From: Mariaggregatimicrobium sp964498785
GTDB taxonomy: Bacteria; Zhuqueibacterota; Zhuqueibacteria; Thermofontimicrobiales; Thiofontviventaceae
Assembly: GCA_964498785.1 (NCBI GenBank)
Contig: CAZCJL010000163.1
Span: 1 to 12,177, forward strand
Reading direction: 5' to 3'
Length of the DNA: 12,177 nucleotides
In this document: positions 7,627-12,177 of the stretch, piece after piece
Position numbering within the stretch: the first letter of the stretch is position 1
How the letters are laid out: every line of letters begins with the position of its first letter
Notes under the pieces: model-generated
The model's database searches: none
What the model was told of the DNA's origin: nothing
The model's input: the letters and a program-made list of their open reading frames with translations, nothing else
Translations under genes and position numbers: made by a program

Positions 7627-8721
7627 ATGAATTACAATGATTTCCTGAATTTTTTAGAAAAATCAGAAAAACAAGTTGTTGATTTTATCATGAAAAATCA
7701 TCGATCTATTCCAAGTTGTGGCCACAAAATAATTGATGAATGCCTGATAACATACATTGAAAGAGGTGGAAAGCGATTAAGACCTGCGGTTTTGCTTATG
7801 TCCTGTGGTGCCGTCGGCGGTGATTTAAACGTCGCATTACCAGCTGCTTCTGCTATCGAGCTCTTCCACACCTGGACTTTAGTCCATGACGATCTAATTG
7901 ATAATGACAATTTACGAAGAGGAAAACCCACTATTCATGTAGCTGCTAAAGAGCTCGCTATTCAACAGTTGAATATGAATGAAACGTCTGCCAAGAAATT
8001 AGCCCATGATATTGCAATACTTATAGGTGATTTGCAACATGGTTGGTCAATTTCACTTTTAACGCAAAGTTTATTAGTGGATAGTGTTTCTCCGGCGGTT
8101 ATTTTTGACATTATTCAAAAACTGCAGACCGTCGTGTTAAGAACCCTGATTCACGGAGAAACTGTTGATGTTGAATTAGGACTAATGGAGAATAATATTA
8201 CAAGCATAGATGAAGATAAGATAATTAATATGCACTGGATGAAAACAGGCGTTCTTTATGAATTTGCCGGATTATTTGGAGCAATGATAGGTAAAAATTC
8301 GATTGATAAGAATGATCCTCAAATAAGTGCTATCAAGAATTTTTGTTCAAATTGTGGCATAGCATTCCAATTAAGAGATGATATCCTTGGTATTGTGGGT
8401 AATGAAAAGGAACTCGGAAAACCAGTGGGGTCAGATATTCGAGAAGGGAAAAAAACAACCATAGTGAGAACGGCTTTGATTAATGCAAATGAAAATCAAC
8501 GAGAAGTAATCATGAATATTCTTGGGAAAAAAGATGCTACAGAAAGCGAAATCGAATTGCTTACAAAACTTTTGATTGATTTGCAGGGAATTGAAAGAAC
8601 GCATCAATTAGCACAATCTTATATTGAAAAAGCAATTCCATATTTGTCAGAACTTGAATCTTCTTCATACAAAAAAATACTTGACCAATGGGCTTATTAT
8701 ATGATAGAGAGAACGTATTAA
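7627..8721 (+). CDS. Polyprenyl (probably geranylgeranyl-type) diphosphate synthase
   Basis: This 364-residue all-helical trans-isoprenyl diphosphate synthase condenses isopentenyl diphosphate with allylic diphosphates to make linear isoprenoid diphosphates. Visible motifs: GGKRLRP (47-53) for isopentenyl diphosphate binding; first aspartate-rich motif D88-D89-L-I-D92 in LVHDDLID; RRGKPTIH after it; K206-T207; and the second motif at D251-D252 in FQLRDDILG, where the third aspartate is glycine. That form, followed by GKPVGSDIREGK, is usual in archaeal and actinobacterial GGPP synthases. Trp83 stands five residues before the first motif, where a bulky side chain limits product length, so a C15-C20 product is my inference. 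The start has GGGAG 9 bases upstream. Arginine codons are only AGA and CGA, and the gene is AT-rich, unlike its upstream neighbour. It is followed after 33 bases by the DUF4062 gene. No other isoprenoid gene is present. Confidence 0.93.
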   Translation: MNYNDFLNFLEKSEKQVVDFIMKNHRSIPSCGHKIIDECLITYIERGGKRLRPAVLLMSCGAVGGDLNVALPAASAIELFHTWTLVHDDLIDNDNLRRGKPTIHVAAKELAIQQLNMNETSAKKLAHDIAILIGDLQHGWSISLLTQSLLVDSVSPAVIFDIIQKLQTVVLRTLIHGETVDVELGLMENNITSIDEDKIINMHWMKTGVLYEFAGLFGAMIGKNSIDKNDPQISAIKNFCSNCGIAFQLRDDILGIVGNEKELGKPVGSDIREGKKTTIVRTALINANENQREVIMNILGKKDATESEIELLTKLLIDLQGIERTHQLAQSYIEKAIPYLSELESSSYKKILDQWAYYMIERTY

Positions 8722-8754
8722 AATTTATGCCGATTCACTTAAGAAGGAAAAATT

Positions 8755-9780
8755 ATGAAAGATATTAGCATTTTCATAAGTTCATCAATGTTTGAATTGG
8801 AATATGAAAGAGAAATCGCAAATCAAGTGCTTAAAGAACTTAATATGCAGCCCGTCTTATTTGAGATTTTTCCGTCACTAAGCGAATCTCCTCAAGAAGC
8901 CTATATTGAGAATGTAAGAGAATGCGATCTTTTTATATTGATTTGTTGGAAATCCTTTAGTAACGCAGTTATGGAAGAGTTCAAGGAAGCAGTAAAAAGA
9001 AATAAGCCGATACTCATTTTCTTAAAAAGCCTTGAAGGAACAGAAAAAAGAGAGCCAGAACTGGAAAAATTCATAAATGATCTATGCTCAACTGATCGAG
9101 AGGTTCTATCAAGGCGCACAGTTTTCAAAAAATTTCGCGGAATTCAAAATCTGCAAAATGCAATCAAGGATAGTGTTCTAAATGAGATAAGCAAATTTTA
9201 TAAAGATCCGGTGCATACTCTCTCAAGAGAGGAGATGTATGAATTAGGTAATTCCATAATACGATTTTCGCAAAGCCGATTGTTTCTTTATCAAAGAACT
9301 CCATCACTTTTTTTAGGTGCTCGAAATTATTTATCCGATGCAGCAAGTCAGTATGCCTATGAAAAGGAATTTTTAGATATTTTAGAAAAATGGATTAAGG
9401 AAAATCAGACATACAATGATAAAGAAATGATGTACCTGTTTTCCGCAACGGCAACTAAAAGTGAATTAAATGAAAAGTCTTTAATTAACCATAAAGAATA
9501 TGTTGAGAAAGTCAAAATAAAAGTAAATTACTATAAAAATATTGAAGAAAAAACGGGTTACAGATTTAGATTTAATATACTGGATATTCCCATCTCAGGC
9601 CCGATGATAATAGGAGATAATAAATATGCTATTTGGATTCTTGGCGATAATGATGCTGTCTCTATATCACAAGAAAATCAAAAAATATCTTCTATTTTAA
9701 TTCGGATGTTAAAAACACATTGTCATAAATTAACTTCAGCAAATGAAATACTAAAACAATTCGGAATCAGAAATACGTAG
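8755..9780 (+). CDS. DUF4062 (TIR-like) domain protein with uncharacterised C-terminal domain
   Basis: The 341-residue protein begins with a DUF4062-type flavodoxin-like/TIR-like domain (about 3-105). Its first strand is ISIFISSSMFELEYERE, the middle strand CDLFILICW, and the helix with acidic residues E74, E75 and E78 precedes KPILIFL. In related TIR-like proteins a glutamate in this helix serves NAD cleavage, but here activity is not shown. DUF4062 domains often occur in bacterial conflict and STAND-type signalling proteins. Residues about 150-341 are a different, probably alpha/beta domain. The stretch FNILDIPISGPMIIGDN and then IWILGDNDAVSIS loosely recalls C-terminal sensor halves of PLD-like folds, a weak resemblance. 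There is no membrane segment. AAGGAA lies 5-6 bases before the ATG. The gene is very AT-rich, mostly AGA for arginine, and seems cotranscribed with the prenyl synthase gene. Its function is unknown. Confidence 0.82.
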   Translation: MKDISIFISSSMFELEYEREIANQVLKELNMQPVLFEIFPSLSESPQEAYIENVRECDLFILICWKSFSNAVMEEFKEAVKRNKPILIFLKSLEGTEKREPELEKFINDLCSTDREVLSRRTVFKKFRGIQNLQNAIKDSVLNEISKFYKDPVHTLSREEMYELGNSIIRFSQSRLFLYQRTPSLFLGARNYLSDAASQYAYEKEFLDILEKWIKENQTYNDKEMMYLFSATATKSELNEKSLINHKEYVEKVKIKVNYYKNIEEKTGYRFRFNILDIPISGPMIIGDNKYAIWILGDNDAVSISQENQKISSILIRMLKTHCHKLTSANEILKQFGIRNT

Positions 9781-9790
9781 TCGTATTTCT
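9769..9790 (+). terminator. Perfect 9-bp hairpin around the DUF4062 stop codon
   Basis: AGAAATACG (9769-9777) pairs exactly with CGTATTTCT (9782-9790), with the loop TAGT containing the stop codon TAG. The following TTAATTT is T-rich but not a clean run, and the stem has only three GC pairs. It may be a weak terminator or a 3'-end stabiliser of the two-gene transcript. Confidence 0.4.
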
Positions 9791-9811
9791 TAATTTGGTC
9801 CTCCTATTAAA

Positions 9812-11950
9812 ATGCTAAATACCCTTCAAAAATATTTTGGCTATAAATATTTCCGACCGCTGCAACAAGAGATTATCCAATCCGTGATTGATAAAAAAGA
9901 TGTGTTTGTCCTCATGCCCACTGGCGGCGGTAAGTCTCTCTGCTATCAATTGCCATCGGTGATGCAAGACGGTATTACAGTCGTTGTTTCTCCGCTCATA
10001 TCATTGATGAAAGACCAGGTCGACAGCCTGCTTGCTGTTGGAATTCGGGCTGCACTTATCAACAGTACATTAAGCTATGACGAAATAAATGATGTGAAAA
10101 AGAAATTGCAGCAAAGGGAAGTTGATTTGCTATATGTCGCTCCGGAACGATTGCGGATGTCCAATTTCTGGGCATATATCAAAACATTGGACATCAGCCT
10201 GTTTGCGATTGACGAAGCTCACTGTATTTCCGAATGGGGACACGATTTTCGGCCGGAGTATCGCCAGCTTTCAATTTTGAAGAGTGAATTTCCGAAAATT
10301 CCTGTTGTTGCCCTTACAGCAACGGCAACCCCGATGGTACAGGAGGATATTTTACGGCAATTGCACCTTCAGGATGTTCAAACCTACCAGGCAAGTTTTA
10401 ACCGGGAAAATTTAAAGTATCGTGTGCTCCCAAAAGGGGATACGTATGACATACTAACCGAATATCTGGAAGTGCATTCCAAAGAATCAGGAATAATTTA
10501 TTGTTTCAGTAGAAAATCAGTGGAAAATTTAACCGTCAATTTACAGGCAGATGGCTTTAATGCACTGCCGTATCATGCCGGCCTGGATAAAACAGAGCGC
10601 ACTAAAAATCAGGACTCGTTCATTCGTGAAGATACGAATATCATCGTGGCGACAATCGCGTTCGGAATGGGAATTGACAAGCCCAACGTGCGGTTTGTGA
10701 TTCATTATGACCTGCCCAAAAATTTAGAGGGATATTATCAGGAGACCGGGAGAGCCGGTCGCGATGGACTGCCGAGTGATTGCATCTTGTTTTACAGTTG
10801 GGGTGACCGGATGAAGATTGAATATTTTATCCGCGAAAAAAGTGATCAGAAGGAACAGGATGTCGCGTATCAAAAATTGCAGCAAATGACGGATTATTGT
10901 GAAACCCAGTTGTGCCGCCGTAAGGTTATTCTGAATTATTTTGGGGAATCATATCATCAGAAAAATTGCAGTGGCTGTGATAATTGTCTTACAGAGAGAA
11001 AGGAATTTGACGGAACCAAAGCTGCTCAGAAATTTCTTTCCTGCGTGGTTCGGGTTCGAGAGCGATTCGGAGTTAATTATGTTATTGATGTACTGAAGGG
11101 ATCGAAAGCCGAGCGAATTTTTCATAACAGACATTCCAACCTGTCGACGTATGGCATTGGTCAGGAATTTACCAAGAAACAGTGGCAGGCAATCGCCCGG
11201 GAACTCATTCAATTGGGATATCTCAAACAGGAAAATGAGCCGTATCCCATCATTCGTCTGACCGAAAAAAGCAAGGGTGTGTTATTCGGAAATGAGAAAG
11301 TATTTTTGACCAGATATGAAGAACCGGAAATTGCGGCAGAGGAAAAGGTCCCTGTAACATTTCACTCGGAATTATTTGACCGGTTACGCCAGTTACGCAA
11401 ACGCATCGCCGGTGAAGAAAATGTTCCGCCGTACATTATTTTCCCGGATACAACCCTGAACGAGATGGCGACCTATTTGCCGGTGACATGGGATACGCTT
11501 GGCAGGATGACGGGTGTTGGTGAAAAAAAGCTAAAACAATATGGCCCCCGGTTTTTACGGGTGATTGTCGGGTATTGCCAGGAATTCAATATCGAACCGG
11601 CGAAACTGCCGTCAAGAACGCCTAAAAAGAAACGCCAGAAACGATCAAAGTCAGAGTATGATACACTCAATTTACTGCAACAGGGACATTCAATCGAGGA
11701 AGTGGCTGAAATACGGGATCTGTCCCGCGGGACTATTTATGCCCATATCGAGCAACTCATTTTAAAGGGCGAGGCGATTATTTTAGATCGCTTTATTCCG
11801 AGTAAAAGACAACGAGCCATTCATAAAACGATCCGGAAAGTCGGAATTGATTATCTCAAACCCATCAAGGAAAAACTGGGCGACGACTATTCGTATGAAG
11901 AAATCCGGCTGGTACGGGCGAAAATAATGGTTGATGAGACGCGGGAGTAG
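9812..11950 (+). CDS. recQ: ATP-dependent DNA helicase RecQ
   Basis: The 712-residue protein is a 3'-5' superfamily 2 DNA helicase acting in recombination and replication-fork repair. Domains in order: helicase core (about 1-340) with Walker A TGGGKS (K41), the DEAH box D134-H137 in IDEAHCISEWGHDFRPEY, TATAT motif III, and motifs V and VI (ATIAFGMGIDKP, QETGRAGRDG); zinc site C368, C386, C389 and C392; RQC winged helix (about 405-490); HRDC domain (about 519-596); and an extra C-terminal helix-turn-helix domain (about 608-705, with SIEEVAEIRDLSRGTIYAHI). The last part makes it longer than E. coli RecQ (about 610 residues) but is common in other bacteria. The start at 9812 is the only one possible, since a stop precedes it at 9791 in frame. 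No Shine-Dalgarno site is visible; the leader instead has TCCTCC. No promoter is evident. Codon use matches rnr and the activase, not the two genes before it. Confidence 0.97.
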   Translation: MLNTLQKYFGYKYFRPLQQEIIQSVIDKKDVFVLMPTGGGKSLCYQLPSVMQDGITVVVSPLISLMKDQVDSLLAVGIRAALINSTLSYDEINDVKKKLQQREVDLLYVAPERLRMSNFWAYIKTLDISLFAIDEAHCISEWGHDFRPEYRQLSILKSEFPKIPVVALTATATPMVQEDILRQLHLQDVQTYQASFNRENLKYRVLPKGDTYDILTEYLEVHSKESGIIYCFSRKSVENLTVNLQADGFNALPYHAGLDKTERTKNQDSFIREDTNIIVATIAFGMGIDKPNVRFVIHYDLPKNLEGYYQETGRAGRDGLPSDCILFYSWGDRMKIEYFIREKSDQKEQDVAYQKLQQMTDYCETQLCRRKVILNYFGESYHQKNCSGCDNCLTERKEFDGTKAAQKFLSCVVRVRERFGVNYVIDVLKGSKAERIFHNRHSNLSTYGIGQEFTKKQWQAIARELIQLGYLKQENEPYPIIRLTEKSKGVLFGNEKVFLTRYEEPEIAAEEKVPVTFHSELFDRLRQLRKRIAGEENVPPYIIFPDTTLNEMATYLPVTWDTLGRMTGVGEKKLKQYGPRFLRVIVGYCQEFNIEPAKLPSRTPKKKRQKRSKSEYDTLNLLQQGHSIEEVAEIRDLSRGTIYAHIEQLILKGEAIILDRFIPSKRQRAIHKTIRKVGIDYLKPIKEKLGDDYSYEEIRLVRAKIMVDETRE

Positions 11951-12029
11951 TGAGTGGGATAATTTGAAAGATATATAAGAAATGTTTTACGGCACCGGAG
12001 TGCATTGACTTTAGAATGTGTCCGCGAAC

Positions 12030-12064
12030 TCGGTAATTGCCGAACAAACCCTTGCGAAGGTTTG
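12030..12064. repeat. Two adjacent small inverted repeats downstream of recQ
   Basis: TCGGT/GCCGA (12030-12034 and 12039-12043, one G-T wobble) is followed one base later by CAAACC/GGTTTG (12045-12050 and 12059-12064) enclosing CTTGCGAA. No T-run follows. The pair lies about 80 bases after recQ in a gap of 227 bases (11951-12177) where I see no convincing gene. It may be a transcript-end structure or a dispersed intergenic repeat. Confidence 0.35.
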
Positions 12065-12147
12065 TAGCTATAGAGTTGATAGAAAATAATTGTAATTTAT
12101 TCAATCTACAGACCAGTCTATCTTAACCCAAGTTCACCTCAATTTCT

Positions 12148-12166
12148 AAAGGATAAACTCCTTTTT
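12148..12166 (+). terminator. Weak terminator-like hairpin near the right edge
   Basis: AAAGGA (12148-12153) pairs with TCCTTT (12159-12164) around TAAAC, and T residues continue to 12166. The stem is only 6 bp. It could end the recQ transcript, about 200 bases after its stop codon. Confidence 0.35.
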
Positions 12167-12177
12167 ATTGAGCTTAG

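Noticed and set aside
9812..11950. RecQ as a third member of the AT-rich cassette
   Set aside because: Its base composition and arginine codons match rnr and the activase, it is separated by a hairpin, and its domains are those of an ordinary housekeeping RecQ.
12005..12010. TTGACT after recQ as a -35 box
   Set aside because: At 17 bases downstream stands ACTCGG, not a -10 box, and no gene follows.
11865..12104. Open frame of 79 codons on the minus strand after recQ
   Set aside because: It runs antisense into recQ, covers the tandem hairpins, and has no recognisable motif or ribosome site.
1..12177. CRISPR array, insertion sequence or riboswitch
   Set aside because: I looked for regularly spaced repeats, transposase motifs with flanking inverted repeats and known aptamer signatures and found none.

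Overview
The window carries housekeeping and accessory genes of a bacterium with moderate to low GC content. It uses ordinary Shine-Dalgarno sites and a sigma70-like promoter form that I can read at five places: TTG(A/C)NN, exactly 17 bases, then TATATT or TATTTT. The organism cannot be named from this sequence alone. The gene set (hybrid-kinase-style receiver protein, RNase R, long tandem-ATPase acyl-CoA dehydratase activase, RecQ with an extra C-terminal helix-turn-helix) would fit an uncultured or anaerobic lineage, for example in the FCB group, but that is a guess.

Layout. At the left edge lies the 5' part of a tRNA-Asn(GTT) on the minus strand, with its own near-consensus promoter. Next, also on the minus strand, is a stand-alone response-regulator receiver protein (306-698) with its own promoter. 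A divergent intergenic region of about 300 bases contains a perfect inverted repeat and the promoter of rnr (RNase R, 1116-3230). An unrecognised, probably helical 347-residue protein follows (3320-4363) with its own promoter and a GC-rich terminator after it. The largest gene (4468-7533) encodes a 1021-residue activase-family protein with two tandem ASKHA ATPase/iron-sulfur activator domains and a cysteine-rich DUF2229-type region.

A two-gene unit comes next (7627-9780). A class of promoter seen elsewhere in the window drives an isoprenyl diphosphate synthase, and 33 bases later a TIR-like DUF4062 protein. These two genes are markedly more AT-rich than their neighbours and use AGA/CGA arginine codons instead of the CGC/CGG/CGT mix next door. 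They therefore look like a co-acquired cassette, closed by a perfect 9-bp hairpin around the second stop codon. This pairing of isoprenoid synthase and TIR-like protein is the most unusual thing in the window and a candidate for an uncharacterised system, possibly defensive, but nothing in the sequence proves that.

The last gene is recQ (9812-11950), with neighbour-like codon use and no visible Shine-Dalgarno site. The final 227 bases hold no convincing gene, two adjacent small hairpins and a weak terminator-like hairpin.
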